Position numbers and translations under genes: made by a program. From positions 113,846 to 177,845 of the forward strand of contig NZ_FNEM01000008.1 in NCBI RefSeq assembly GCF_900100175.1: 64,000 bases of DNA, given 5' to 3'. Below are positions 27,469 through 36,635 of the stretch, piece by piece; within the stretch, counting starts at the first letter, position 1, and the number at the start of each line of letters is the position of its first letter. Under the pieces are notes generated by a model. It was given only the letters and a program-made list of their open reading frames with translations. It did no database searches and had not been told where the DNA came from. This stretch comes from Ferrimonas sediminum. Lineage in GTDB: Bacteria > Pseudomonadota > Gammaproteobacteria > Enterobacterales > Shewanellaceae.

Positions 27469-27649
27469 CAGGCCATTCTGATCACTTTCTTCTCTAGTTG
27501 AACGACAACTTGCGCTTGGCTTTAATCATACAACAGCGACAAGCTGCTCTCTCCGGTAACGGAAAAAGCGTCATCGCTTTTGGGGCGGGTTGTGGTTAGC
27601 AATCCGTGCCGCTCAGGGAAGGCTTGTCCCAGCAATCGGTATGTGTGCG

Positions 27650-27780
27650 GTGACGACGGCAAGGCCCGTCAGCCCTGGCCGAGACCGGTGCCATCCTGCC
27701 AAGGGGGCACCCACACAACGACGACGACAAAGCTTCGTGAGTCGAGCGGATTCACCGATAAATCGTACTCTAAAGCCAAA
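27650..27780 (+). pseudogene. Decayed 3' end of an octaheme cytochrome gene, copy 1
   Basis: In one frame this translates to DDGKARQPWPRPVPSC..., which lines up with the end of the intact cytochrome 0.8 kb upstream (KDGQYRQPWLRPVQSC...). The last haem site is destroyed (CGGCH has become CQGGTH) and the C-terminus diverges. A closely similar fragment is at 37411-37570. No start codon or upstream coding sequence remains. Confidence 0.65.
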
Positions 27781-27791
27781 CTGAAATAGAA

Positions 27792-27819
27792 GGCCCGCCG
27801 ATGCGGACGGGCCCTTTTT
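27792..27819 (+). terminator. Terminator-like hairpin between the cytochrome remnant and dsbI
   Basis: Stem GGCCCG / CGGGCC with a 10-base loop followed by CTTTTTA. It lies 19 bases from the convergent dsbI stop codon. Confidence 0.7.
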
Positions 27820-27838
27820 AGCGTAACCCGAAGGCTGG

Positions 27839-28453
27839 TTAGGAGGTGGCTGCGGATTCGGTTTTTCCTTTAACGATGCTCTTGATAAACCCATAGGTTA
27901 GCGGAGCGAGGCACAAGCCGAAGGCCGCAAAGATCACGATGCAGTAATCGGCCATGCCAAAGCCGAGCAGGCTCCACTCAAATTCGCCGCAGATTCCGCC
28001 TGGCTTGAACTCTGTTGGCCACCACTGATCCAGCGGCAGGCCGGTCAGGAACTTGGGTTCCAGCGAGCAGGCATTGGCTCCGGCACCGCTGGCGAACAGA
28101 TCCCCGCTTTCGTTAAGCTTATGCATCGCTTTTTCGATTCCGGCCAGCTTTACAGAGCACACCATTCCGTAGATTACCCCGACCCAGGCGCCGGTTAGCC
28201 CGGCCAGTTTCAGGCCAACCTGCTTTGGGTTTATTAGAATCAGGGCGCCGGCGATCAGGATGAAGAACTGGGCTTCCCGAATGTAGACGCATTGTTCGCA
28301 GGGCTCGCCTTCGAGCCACCACTGGAAGTAGAGGCTGGCGCACAGCAGGGCTGAAAAGGCGATACCGGTCATTACCCACCAGGGCAGTCGGGTGTCCTGA
28401 AGTTCCGCCGGGTTGGTAAACAGATCCCGGAAAAATTGAATAATCTGGTTCAT
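27839..28453 (-). CDS. dsbI: DsbI, membrane quinone-linked thiol oxidase of the DsbL/DsbI pair
   Basis: A 204-residue DsbB-family inner-membrane protein expected to reoxidise DsbL and pass electrons to quinone. The first cysteine pair is CEQC (52-55). A second pair sits in a periplasmic loop (NACSLEP and GGICGEF), with four membrane helices overall. It is longer than DsbB (~176 aa), like DsbI. It follows dsbL with a 9-base gap and lies in the assT locus, the setting in which DsbL/DsbI are known from uropathogenic E. coli. Confidence 0.9.
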   Translation of the reverse strand: MNQIIQFFRDLFTNPAELQDTRLPWWVMTGIAFSALLCASLYFQWWLEGEPCEQCVYIREAQFFILIAGALILINPKQVGLKLAGLTGAWVGVIYGMVCSVKLAGIEKAMHKLNESGDLFASGAGANACSLEPKFLTGLPLDQWWPTEFKPGGICGEFEWSLLGFGMADYCIVIFAAFGLCLAPLTYGFIKSIVKGKTESAATS

Positions 28454-28462
28454 CTTATCTCC

Positions 28463-29065
28463 TTACAGATTGGCGGCGATGGTGTCGTCAAGATCCTTTA
28501 ATGAGCCCACCGTGGCGGTGTTCACCAGTTTGTTGCCATTGATGACAATGGCTGGAATACCTCTCTCCAGCGCAATCGTTTTGGCAATGGTACGGTCGTA
28601 GGCCAGCTTCTCTTGAGCCTGGGGAGTATTCAGAGCGGTTTCAAACGCTTCTCTGGAGATGCCAGCAGCCTTCAGGCCGATATCACGCAGAGTGCCCTCA
28701 ACCGCGGTCTTTCCTTTTACCGAGGCCAGCTTTTTGTCATGCACGGCACTGTACATGGCGAGTTTTGCCTTTTTGTACTGTTTCTCGCCTATGGTTGCCG
28801 TGGCCGCCAAAACCTGACACGCCTCTATACCCAGTTCGCCTTTACTTTCCAGGCAGATGGCCTGAAAGGTCGTCCCGGTAGGAAGGTGCTTGATCATGTT
28901 AGGGGTAACCGCTTTTTCGTACTTGTAGCAGAAGGGGCAATAGACGCTGTATACCTTTTGGACGGTACTATCCAGCTCAGGGGCGTCGATGTGAATGACT
29001 TCGGCAGCATGAACTCCAAAGGATAACGCGATAGTTGCCAGTAATGTGGACAGAGTCTTTTTCAT
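28463..29065 (-). CDS. dsbL: DsbL, thiol:disulfide oxidoreductase dedicated to AssT
   Basis: A 200-residue periplasmic DsbA-like oxidoreductase with signal peptide (cleavage near HAAEV). The active site is CPFC at 43-46, the unusual motif characteristic of DsbL rather than the CPHC of DsbA. A second cysteine pair (AICLES, EACQ) matches the extra structural disulfide of DsbL. The cis-proline loop is GIPAIV. Its expected client is the arylsulfate sulfotransferase encoded upstream, which has one conserved disulfide. Co-transcribed with dsbI. Confidence 0.92.
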   Translation of the reverse strand: MKKTLSTLLATIALSFGVHAAEVIHIDAPELDSTVQKVYSVYCPFCYKYEKAVTPNMIKHLPTGTTFQAICLESKGELGIEACQVLAATATIGEKQYKKAKLAMYSAVHDKKLASVKGKTAVEGTLRDIGLKAAGISREAFETALNTPQAQEKLAYDRTIAKTIALERGIPAIVINGNKLVNTATVGSLKDLDDTIAANL

Positions 29066-29155
29066 GATTATGACCTCTCAGTGAGAAAGAAATAGAGATA
29101 ATTTATCTAACAAAGTTAATTGGATTATTAGTGCTTGCTTTTGGCTGTTCTATTT

Positions 29156-29938
29156 TTAGAAGGCGTATTGTGCCCCTATATATAAGATGTTGGCCGTATT
29201 CTTGTATCCATACCAGGCATGAAGTTGACGCAATGCCAGGCTGGTTTTAATTTTTTTGGAAAAGTTATAGGAGAGGCTAATATCAGCACAGTAGCCGTTT
29301 TTATCACCATCGGTTTCCGATACTCCACCATACATGATATCCGCATGTTGCTGAGTTCGGTCATGCATGCCAATATATTGAACGCCAACGGTTGTTTTGT
29401 CGGTAATCGGCTTATCAAGCCTGAATTCTACGTGGTAACCTCCCCAGTCACCTTGAAAATCGGTTCCCCAGGCGTTAGAACCCGTAGAATACATATAACC
29501 GCCGCTAAAGTACCAACTGGCGCCCAAGGCTTTAATATCATACGACAAGCCAAGGGCGAGATTATTCTCATAGCCATTAACATTGTAATAGGAGACATTT
29601 TTGAACATCGTGTTCAAGCCTTTGATACCGGTTTTAAAATCACCGGTAAATGCCAGTTTGTAGGTGGACCAATCTTCTCCGTTATTGGCTGGTCCGCTGT
29701 AGCTGGCGGATTTTTCGAGGTTATCGACGATACCTACCGTGACTACTCTTCCCCAGTCTCCGGCATTGATGTTGGCCAGAGAGACGGTAGTACGGTCAAA
29801 CTGGTTGAGGTTATCGTCCAGCGACTGGCTTTCGTGGAGCAGGTATCCGATAGAGACAACCGTTTTCCCGGCTGCGGCAGGCCCGCAAAGGCCTAGCAGT
29901 GCGCAAGCCAGGGTGAGTCTGGATAGCGTTTTCATCAC
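29156..29938 (-). CDS. Outer-membrane beta-barrel protein of the assT locus
   Basis: A 260-residue exported protein: signal peptide ending near GPAAAG, then alternating amphipathic strands and a C-terminal aromatic end (ILYIGAQYAF), the signal for outer-membrane insertion. Size and strand pattern resemble the Tsx/OmpK channel group, but the resemblance is loose and unverified. It lies 42 bases after assT and before dsbL on the same strand, suggesting it lets sulfate esters or phenols through the outer membrane. Assignment to a named family is uncertain. Confidence 0.75.
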   Translation of the reverse strand: MMKTLSRLTLACALLGLCGPAAAGKTVVSIGYLLHESQSLDDNLNQFDRTTVSLANINAGDWGRVVTVGIVDNLEKSASYSGPANNGEDWSTYKLAFTGDFKTGIKGLNTMFKNVSYYNVNGYENNLALGLSYDIKALGASWYFSGGYMYSTGSNAWGTDFQGDWGGYHVEFRLDKPITDKTTVGVQYIGMHDRTQQHADIMYGGVSETDGDKNGYCADISLSYNFSKKIKTSLALRQLHAWYGYKNTANILYIGAQYAF

Positions 29939-29980
29939 ATATTCCCCATAGAGGGGTACCTTAGTACCCCGTTTTTGATG

Positions 29981-31771
29981 TTATTTACCGAACTGGCTGG
30001 CTGGATTGATCAAAACGGCCCGGTAGTGGGGAGTGTTGTTCTTTTCAGACAGCACATCGATCTCCACTTTGACCTCTTTGGTGTCGTAGTCGATCTCATT
30101 GATCTTGCCGATAGTGGGAACGCCGGGTTTGGTCAGGTGAACAGAGCCCCCGAAGCCAAACATGGTATTGCGGTCTGCCATATACTCGACGTTTGAGGTG
30201 ATGGGGGAGTACCAATCGAAGCCGCGTTGTTTGCCATACTCCCAGGTCTGTTGAACGGTCATCTTCTCTTCGTCGATCTTGTACTCCACGAAGCGGCTGT
30301 ACTTCATCTCCTGTAGGGCCGGCTGGTCGTAGCCGCGACCGTCACCGTTATCCAGCACGGTGAGGCGATCTTTGTCGTCATTTAGCCAGGCGGTATGCTG
30401 GGTATAGGTGAAATCGAACTCGCCGTCACAAACGCCTTTTTCATTGCAGCTAATCTTGCGCCCCTTGGCGTCTACAGGTTGTAACACCTTGGTGGCAAGC
30501 TCGCCTTTCCAGCCCGCTTTGGGGGCCAGGATCCATTTTACTTTCTTATCGCGGGTAACCTTGGCGACGCCCTGATGGCGGAAAGAGAGGATGATGGAGT
30601 CATCCTTGGGGTCGTAGTCGATTGAGTTGATGTGCGCCCAGTTTCGGCCGGCACCAATACCCGGTATGTCGCCGTATGGGGCGTCTATTGCCAACTCTCC
30701 GGCTTTTTCCCCCATGTGGTCCATATCGACGTTCAGACAAACGGCCCCCATATCCAGCGCTTCCAGCAGCGCATCACGATAGGGATCCATGATCTCTGCC
30801 AGATTCCATACATCGACGAGGTTGCCATCTTTGTCCAACTCCAGGATATGGTCGCGAACGGTATGAACGATGTCACCACGGTCGTTGATATAGTTGCTTT
30901 TTGCCGCTCGAACCAATGAGTGGCCGTTGGGCATGATGTTGTGCTCGTGGGAGGCGTCCTGGTAGCCTCGGGGAAGGCGTTTGGTGTCAATTTGGCCGAG
31001 CAGGTTGAACGTGCCGTAACGCTGGCCAGAGACGAAGGTCAGATCGCCATTACCGGTATCATGAATACCCATAAAGTAGCCGCGTTTATTGATATCAATG
31101 TCGGTGGCATCATAGGTGGCATCCTGATCGAGCCACCAGCGGATCTGGCCCTGAGTATCGACGATGTAGTTGATGGGCGGCATCTCGAATGGCAATGAGC
31201 CTAAAGCGGGTGACGACTCAAAGATGCCGGCATCTTTGGTTTTTTGGCCTGACCAGTGAAGGTCGGAACCCTGGTGATTGTAGGTACTGGAGTTAACCAG
31301 GTAGAGGCGATCCTCGAAGCCTTTGGCGACGGTCTTAACCTTGATCTGTTGCATTAACGAGATGTTGCGGTTGTCGACGTATTTATTGGTGATGGTTCCA
31401 GTCAGGACTTTATAATCTTCTGTGATTTTTTTGCCATCAAGCGTGTACTTCACGGTAACGTTGTTTGTGTGATTAGCGTAAAGACCGAACAACGGGATTC
31501 CGTCGTGGGTGTTGATGGTTTGTTGGCCGACTGGATAACTGATTTCTACTCCCTTTTTTCCTTTTCCATGGACGGTAACCACGACATCTTTGGGATGTTT
31601 ACTGTTAAGGTCGATGAGCGCGGTTAGCGGCGAGGTTCCGTAGGGATCGACCAGAACAGCGCCTAAGTTGCCAGCGGGGGGAGCCGGTTTGAAGCCAGCG
31701 GCGACTGCACCAAAGGATCCCAGGCACAGGGCGGTAACTAATGCGACTTTAGATATTTTATTCATCATCAT
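29981..31771 (-). CDS. assT: Arylsulfate sulfotransferase
   Basis: A ~595-residue periplasmic enzyme that moves sulfate from phenolic sulfate esters to phenolic acceptors without PAPS. Residues matching the E. coli CFT073 AssT site are present with the right spacing: H277 (SHEHN), H380 (NWAHINS), R398 (SFRHQ) and H459 (YTQHTAW), the last being the sulfated histidine. C442 and C448 keep the six-residue spacing of the essential AssT disulfide made by DsbL. The signal peptide ends near AVAAG. Three ATGs stand in a row; the second or third fits the GGAAAG site better. First gene of assT-barrel-dsbL-dsbI. Confidence 0.95.
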   Translation of the reverse strand: MMMNKISKVALVTALCLGSFGAVAAGFKPAPPAGNLGAVLVDPYGTSPLTALIDLNSKHPKDVVVTVHGKGKKGVEISYPVGQQTINTHDGIPLFGLYANHTNNVTVKYTLDGKKITEDYKVLTGTITNKYVDNRNISLMQQIKVKTVAKGFEDRLYLVNSSTYNHQGSDLHWSGQKTKDAGIFESSPALGSLPFEMPPINYIVDTQGQIRWWLDQDATYDATDIDINKRGYFMGIHDTGNGDLTFVSGQRYGTFNLLGQIDTKRLPRGYQDASHEHNIMPNGHSLVRAAKSNYINDRGDIVHTVRDHILELDKDGNLVDVWNLAEIMDPYRDALLEALDMGAVCLNVDMDHMGEKAGELAIDAPYGDIPGIGAGRNWAHINSIDYDPKDDSIILSFRHQGVAKVTRDKKVKWILAPKAGWKGELATKVLQPVDAKGRKISCNEKGVCDGEFDFTYTQHTAWLNDDKDRLTVLDNGDGRGYDQPALQEMKYSRFVEYKIDEEKMTVQQTWEYGKQRGFDWYSPITSNVEYMADRNTMFGFGGSVHLTKPGVPTIGKINEIDYDTKEVKVEIDVLSEKNNTPHYRAVLINPASQFGK

Positions 31772-32120
31772 CTTTCCGTAATTATGAACCAGTTATGATT
31801 ACTAATTATGCTGCTTTTAGGTCAACAATCCTCAACTTGTTATTACGGCATTGGTGACCTGTAAATACGATATCGCTTAATAGAAAACAAAACTGATAAC
31901 GGTGATAATAAAGATGGGAAACGTGTCTTTGTTGTGTTGATCGGGGTATCAAAATCAATCGTTAATCGGGTGTTGATCGATGATTGTTGGAAAACTGTTT
32001 TCGGTGTTCTATCGTTTTTGCGATCGCTGTCACGAAACTTTTGATGTTTATAAAAATCTTGTCTGTAAGAGCGAAGTAGTGTAATAATCTCAGTGAGAAT
32101 AAATTTAATGGAGAGGTGAT
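31772..32120. promoter_or_regulatory. Divergent promoter region of assT and the TetR gene
   Basis: 349 gene-free, AT-rich bases between divergent genes. It contains the palindrome TTGATCGGGGTATCAA at 31937-31952 and a further TGTTGATCG at 31971-31979. The palindrome resembles FNR/CRP-class sites but has a 6-base rather than 4-base centre; it could be the TetR operator. The TetR gene has GGAGAGG just before its ATG. Confidence 0.45.
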
Positions 32121-32780
32121 ATGAGAGCGAGCATTATAAGGGAGGCTAAGCTTGAAATATCAAAGTGTGGGCCTGGTAGTATCTCAGTGCTGGCGCTCTC
32201 TAAAAAGCTTGGTATTTCTAAAAACTTTCTTTATTCAGAATTTAAAAATAGAGAGGGTATCGTTGGCTCGGTTTTGATAGAACTATTTTCAGGACTATAT
32301 AACACAGGCGTATCCGTGAACAACTGTGAGCATTTTAATGCCAAAGAGAAAATAGTTGCATACTATTCGCTGTGTGTTATTAAGCCTTTGATTAATAGGG
32401 GTGATATTGGGGTCCACTTTCTTTTACACAACATGCCGTTTTGGGTAGGCCTGGATGAAGATAAAAAGGAGGAGATGAAAGTCGCGTTTAAACTCCATTT
32501 TGACTTTATTGAACGAGTGATGGTAAGGCATGGAATAGAGCATTCACCAGATTTTCTTGAGCTGGCAAAGGTAAAGCTCAATGCTTTGGAGCGTGGATTG
32601 CTTCTGACTATGGCAAACATTCTCAATCCCTGCCGAAAGCACCAAGCTAAAGACATCATCAATATCATCTCTCACGAAGTGAAGGGACTGTTTGTAACTC
32701 ATTCAGAACAGATTGATCAAGATAAAGTGTCCGTCTGGGTTGAGGCCTTCATTAATAGCCTTCCTGAATGGGCTGACTGA
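32121..32780 (+). CDS. TetR-family regulator, divergent from assT
   Basis: A 219-residue regulator with an N-terminal helix-turn-helix (SISVLALSKKLGISKNFLYSEFKNREGI, about 22-49) and a helical ligand-binding region. Its divergent placement against assT makes it the probable regulator of that operon, perhaps responding to a phenol or sulfate ester. AT-rich like its neighbours. Converges with the LysR gene 28 bases downstream. Confidence 0.85.
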   Translation: MRASIIREAKLEISKCGPGSISVLALSKKLGISKNFLYSEFKNREGIVGSVLIELFSGLYNTGVSVNNCEHFNAKEKIVAYYSLCVIKPLINRGDIGVHFLLHNMPFWVGLDEDKKEEMKVAFKLHFDFIERVMVRHGIEHSPDFLELAKVKLNALERGLLLTMANILNPCRKHQAKDIINIISHEVKGLFVTHSEQIDQDKVSVWVEAFINSLPEWAD

Positions 32781-32808
32781 CTACACGAACTTGTTATTCA
32801 TATGCAAA

Positions 32809-33726
32809 TTATAGCAAATGAGATGATTCCTTTTGTAAAAGGTTGATGAAGGCGGAAACTTTTGGCGGCATAATACCTGTCGAGTGATAAATTGCATTGA
32901 GTTCGCGCATTTCATAAATGATATCTTCTTTCATTACCTCAACCAACTTCCCTAAGTTTCTATCTGAATTAGTCATAAAGTCAGTAATACATGCAATCCC
33001 TGCACCTTCTAAAGCTAGTTTTCTTAATACTTCACCACTAGAGGCAATAATATTTGGTGAAATCTTTGTTGGATTGCCGCTGTTATCCAAAATAGGCCAG
33101 GTATTAAGAACGGAAGGTCCATCTAAACCAAGAAGTATATGATTTTTAAAGTCCTCAGGTTTTTGTGGGAATCCATACTCTTTTAGATAGGAGGGGCTAG
33201 CTAGCAGTCTACGCTTACTCACTCCAATTGGTGAAACTCCGTAATTTGTGTCGTTTATTTCGCCAACGCGAATAGCGATGTCAGATTTCTTTTCGATAAT
33301 ATCAACAACTTCTTCATTATTTTGAAGGTGTACTTTTACTTTTGGGTATTTCTGGGAGTAAATTTTCACGATCGGGCTTACTAGGTGAACGAGAACGGGC
33401 GAAGCACCATTGATTCTTAAGGTTCCGCTGGGTTCACTACTAACAGACCTGAATACACATTCAATATCATCTATTGTTGCGCTAATGCTTCTGGCGTATT
33501 CAATTAACTTTAAGCCTTCATGAGTAAATTCCAAGTTTCGAGTATTTCTTAAAATCAAGCTGGTGTTAAGCTTGGATTCTAGTCTGGTTAAACTGCGACT
33601 AATAGTGGAAGGCATTACACCCAGTTCATCCGAAGCTCGACTTATTGAGCCTGCCTCATAAACGGCCACGAAACTTTTAAGTTCATCTAAAGTAATGCGT
33701 TCTCTCACAATTAAACCTTTCAGCAT
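32809..33726 (-). CDS. LysR-family transcriptional regulator
   Basis: A 305-residue regulator: N-terminal winged helix (ITLDELKSFVAVYEAGSISRASDELGVMPSTISRSLTRLE segment, about 11-50) and a substrate-binding domain (from about 100, GTLRINGASPVLVHLVSP). It lies on the same strand downstream of the cytochrome/flavoreductase/porin genes, 70 bases after the porin stop, and is a candidate regulator of that cluster. The first residues before ITLDEL may be an over-extension of the start. Confidence 0.9.
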   Translation of the reverse strand: MLKGLIVRERITLDELKSFVAVYEAGSISRASDELGVMPSTISRSLTRLESKLNTSLILRNTRNLEFTHEGLKLIEYARSISATIDDIECVFRSVSSEPSGTLRINGASPVLVHLVSPIVKIYSQKYPKVKVHLQNNEEVVDIIEKKSDIAIRVGEINDTNYGVSPIGVSKRRLLASPSYLKEYGFPQKPEDFKNHILLGLDGPSVLNTWPILDNSGNPTKISPNIIASSGEVLRKLALEGAGIACITDFMTNSDRNLGKLVEVMKEDIIYEMRELNAIYHSTGIMPPKVSAFINLLQKESSHLL

Positions 33727-33796
33727 CAGTTTTATAACATTATTTATAGCATTAATTGATAAAATAGGCCAACCATTATGGTTGGCCTGCTAATTA

Positions 33797-34897
33797 TTAG
33801 AAATAATAGCCCAAATTAATGTTAACTCGCTTATCCCACTTATCAAATTGGTCCGAAAGCCCGACGTGGTTGCTGCGAGAGGACCACAGCATGTTCTTGC
33901 CGACGATGAAATCGAACCAGGCAAATACGGGACCTTTGCCGACGCTCATGCCTGTGACGTTTTGGTAGCTGTTATCGAACTCTTCTGATTCAGGGCACAG
34001 TGCGCTAAAGTCGTTATAGACCGTCATTACTCCCCAGCCCATATCGGCTTTACGTGCCAGGTTGAAAGTGAAAGCACTGGCTTCAGAAGCGATCTCGTAG
34101 CTTGCGCCGACCAAGCTAAGCGCTACTTTGTTTTGGTATTCAGTAGCTACATCGAAATCATACTTGAGGTACTGGGCTTGAACCTTCCAGTTATCGATGG
34201 CGCCTTCATAATGTACTGCGTAGGCATAACGATTCTCTTTACTGCCGTTGGAGGCATCGTACATCTGTCCATATTCAAGTGAGGCGCCGATAGTTGAGTC
34301 AATACCAAGCACATCCGTGAATATTGAGTGGCGCAAGTTGATTTGGTTGGTTTCCTCATAATTGTAATCGGTACCGTTTACCTGCCCTTGGTACTGATCG
34401 GCTGCAAAACGCTTGGTACTAGAAGCGGAGTTTTCGGCACCTTTGAAAAAGGCCAGGTCGGTTTGATAGCCGTCACCTTTGTACTCCAGCGCAAAGCCGG
34501 TATCATAATCGTCTTCAAAGCCGACGTAATATTGCAGGCTTAGCCAAAAGCTATTTGAAATAAAACCAATATTACCAAATGGCACCTTGGTTACACCCGC
34601 TTTCAATGTAGTGTCATCATTTAGCTTGTAATAGGCGTAGCCATGTTTTATCGCATCGAAGTCGTCTCGGAATCGATATTCCATCGATAGCCCAATATCG
34701 TCACGCTCTCCATTAAATGAGATGGCGGCCACTTCGAATTTAAAATCACCCAGTTTGTCTTTGGATGCTTCAATGTAGTCCACGTAGGAATAATTAACCC
34801 GAGTCATTCCTCCGAATTCGTAGTTATCAGCCGCTAGAGAATTTGTAGTGAAAAGCGTAGAAGCAACAATGAGTGCTATAGTCTTATATTTGTTCAT
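33797..34897 (-). CDS. Outer-membrane porin-like protein
   Basis: A 366-residue exported beta-barrel with a signal peptide (ending near SLAADN) and a C-terminal aromatic signature (VNINLGYYF). It is a paralogue of the 401-residue porin at 41343-42548: both share K(A/V)GVT(K/Q)VPFG, an EDDYD(T/M)G(F/L) motif and the same ending, but this one lacks the N-terminal coiled coil. Its position after the exported flavoreductase suggests it may admit that enzyme's substrate. Confidence 0.85.
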   Translation of the reverse strand: MNKYKTIALIVASTLFTTNSLAADNYEFGGMTRVNYSYVDYIEASKDKLGDFKFEVAAISFNGERDDIGLSMEYRFRDDFDAIKHGYAYYKLNDDTTLKAGVTKVPFGNIGFISNSFWLSLQYYVGFEDDYDTGFALEYKGDGYQTDLAFFKGAENSASSTKRFAADQYQGQVNGTDYNYEETNQINLRHSIFTDVLGIDSTIGASLEYGQMYDASNGSKENRYAYAVHYEGAIDNWKVQAQYLKYDFDVATEYQNKVALSLVGASYEIASEASAFTFNLARKADMGWGVMTVYNDFSALCPESEEFDNSYQNVTGMSVGKGPVFAWFDFIVGKNMLWSSRSNHVGLSDQFDKWDKRVNINLGYYF

Positions 34898-34971
34898 TGG
34901 TTTTCCATTTATTTATTCAGCCGCACACTCTATTGAATTATGTGCGGCGACATTACAAGCGTTGTTTTGAA

Positions 34972-36201
34972 TTAGTGTCCAGGAGCAATGTAAGCTCTGG
35001 ATGCATTAAGGATGCATTGAGATTTTTGGGTGCCATAATTTGCAATGCACCAGTTGCATGCGAGGCAACGGGGCCGGTATGTAGGGTCGTTCACCCACTT
35101 ATTAGCCAGGTCTGGTTCAGACAGCATGGTGCGACCAAAACCAAATGCTTGAATATTCTTGGCATTTGAAAGAACTTCCTCCAGGAGTTTGGGGGAACGG
35201 TTACCACCGGTGACGATAAGGGGCACATCGACATGGTCACTGATGAACTTGGCATCATCGGCGAAGTAGGATTGATCTTTTTCTTGTTGGATGTCGGGGT
35301 GAAATTCACCCATACCACGAACCTTGTTGCCACCGCTGATGTCCAGGGCGGTAATGCCTCTCTTGGCCAGGCCTTTAGCGACAAACAGGTTCTCTTCCTG
35401 GGTGTTGCCACCGGCAAGGCTGCCAAGGTAGTCGCGTCCATGCACCTTGGCGATGATGGGGAACTCGGGGCCTACTGCTTGTCGAACGGCTTCGAGAACC
35501 TCGAAAGCAAAGCGGGCGCGGTTCTCGATTGGACCGCCATATTCGTCCTTACGGTCGTTGTAGTAAGGGAACAGGAACTGGCTCACCAGATAGTTATGGG
35601 CAAAGTGCAGTTCGATGGCATCAAAGCCAGCTTGTTTTGCTCTAACTGCGGCTTTAGCAAAGGACTCAACCGCAAACGCGATGTCTTTTTTGGTCATCAC
35701 CTGATTGGGAATGGTGCCGTAGATAGGGTGGGGAACCTTGGAGGCACCATATACCTTGCGGCGGTCGACTCTGTAGTTGCTTTGTGGACCAACCATGGCA
35801 AGCTGTACGGCGATTTTTGATCCATGTTCATGGGCGTTCTTGACCACCTTTTTGTACAGGTTGATCTGGCTATCGTCGTAGAGTCCCGTACCGCCATTAC
35901 CATATTGATCTTCAGGCAGGATGTAGGTCAGACCGGTGATGATTAAGCCGACGCCGCCTTCAGCCAGTTCGCGATGAACCCGCATTAAATCCTCTGTAGG
36001 ATCGCCATCTACAGTCGCTCTGTATTGTGAGGTTGCAGATCGAATAATGCGGTTTTTCAGTGTCAGGGTGCCCAGGTGAGCTTGTTCGAAAAGTCCGCGG
36101 TTGGCTTTGATTTTGGCGTTGGCATTTAGGGAGATGGCAGCTGGTGCAGTTGCTACTGCCGCACCCATAAATTTCATCATTGTTCGTCGATTAATAGACA
36201 T
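34972..36201 (-). CDS. Tat-exported old-yellow-enzyme-family flavoreductase with Fe-S motif
   Basis: A 409-residue NADH:flavin-oxidoreductase/OYE-type barrel (from about residue 40: GTLTLKNRIIRSATSQ, ELHFAHNYLVSQFLFPYYNDR, GGPIENRARF). A twin-arginine signal peptide is at the N-terminus (NRRTMMKFMG, then a short hydrophobic stretch and A-rich end). Near the C-terminus four cysteines (C379, C382, C385, C396) match the [4Fe-4S] ligands of 2,4-dienoyl-CoA-reductase-type members. The NAD(P)/FAD domain of those enzymes is missing. Periplasmic location and an adjacent tetraheme cytochrome suggest electrons come from haem rather than NADH. Substrate unknown. Confidence 0.88.
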   Translation of the reverse strand: MSINRRTMMKFMGAAVATAPAAISLNANAKIKANRGLFEQAHLGTLTLKNRIIRSATSQYRATVDGDPTEDLMRVHRELAEGGVGLIITGLTYILPEDQYGNGGTGLYDDSQINLYKKVVKNAHEHGSKIAVQLAMVGPQSNYRVDRRKVYGASKVPHPIYGTIPNQVMTKKDIAFAVESFAKAAVRAKQAGFDAIELHFAHNYLVSQFLFPYYNDRKDEYGGPIENRARFAFEVLEAVRQAVGPEFPIIAKVHGRDYLGSLAGGNTQEENLFVAKGLAKRGITALDISGGNKVRGMGEFHPDIQQEKDQSYFADDAKFISDHVDVPLIVTGGNRSPKLLEEVLSNAKNIQAFGFGRTMLSEPDLANKWVNDPTYRPRCLACNWCIANYGTQKSQCILNASRAYIAPGH

Positions 36202-36218
36202 ATTTACCTCGGGCGAAG

Positions 36219-36635
36219 TTATTTGTGACAGCTGGAATTAGCGCAACCAGTCAGGTTTTTATCTGATTTGTTATATTTCTTTTGGCTATCGTTATGGCAT
36301 GAAATACAACGTACGGCGGCATCATTTTTGAGCTTGTTTTTTCCGTGGACAATTGAGTAATAAGAGTTGCTTTCTGACTTGTCTTCTTTTTTAGTCGAGT
36401 GACAGCTGGAGCATTTATAGGGCGTAAAACTCTCAACATTGGATTTTACTTTGTGATGGCACTGGGCACACTCAACCTGCTTGTGCGCCAAGTGATCAAA
36501 GGCAACGTGCCGAGAGAGTTGGTGCATAGGCAAGATGACATCTGGGCTCTCCTTCTTAATGTCTTCCCCCATAGCGCCGGCCCCTATAGATGTAAAAGTA
36601 AGGACCAAACCAATTATTGATAGCTTGATTTTCAT
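36219..36635 (-). CDS. Small tetraheme c-type cytochrome
   Basis: A 138-residue exported cytochrome: signal peptide (ending near GAGAMG), then three CxxCH sites (CAQCH, CSSCH, CISCH) and a fourth of the longer CxxxxCH form (CANSSCH), as found in class III (cytochrome c3-like) proteins. Lysine-rich. It is 17 bases upstream of the Tat-exported flavoreductase on the same strand, so it is probably its periplasmic electron donor. Confidence 0.9.
   Translation of the reverse strand: MKIKLSIIGLVLTFTSIGAGAMGEDIKKESPDVILPMHQLSRHVAFDHLAHKQVECAQCHHKVKSNVESFTPYKCSSCHSTKKEDKSESNSYYSIVHGKNKLKNDAAVRCISCHNDSQKKYNKSDKNLTGCANSSCHK

Noticed and set aside
27580..27789. 69-codon frame ending at 27789
   Set aside because: Its sense part is the decayed cytochrome C-terminus; the haem motif is lost and there is no proper start, so it is listed as a pseudogene fragment.
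31937..31952. FNR box upstream of assT
   Set aside because: The half-sites TTGAT and ATCAA are present but with a 6-base spacer; FNR sites have 4. Kept only as an unassigned palindrome.
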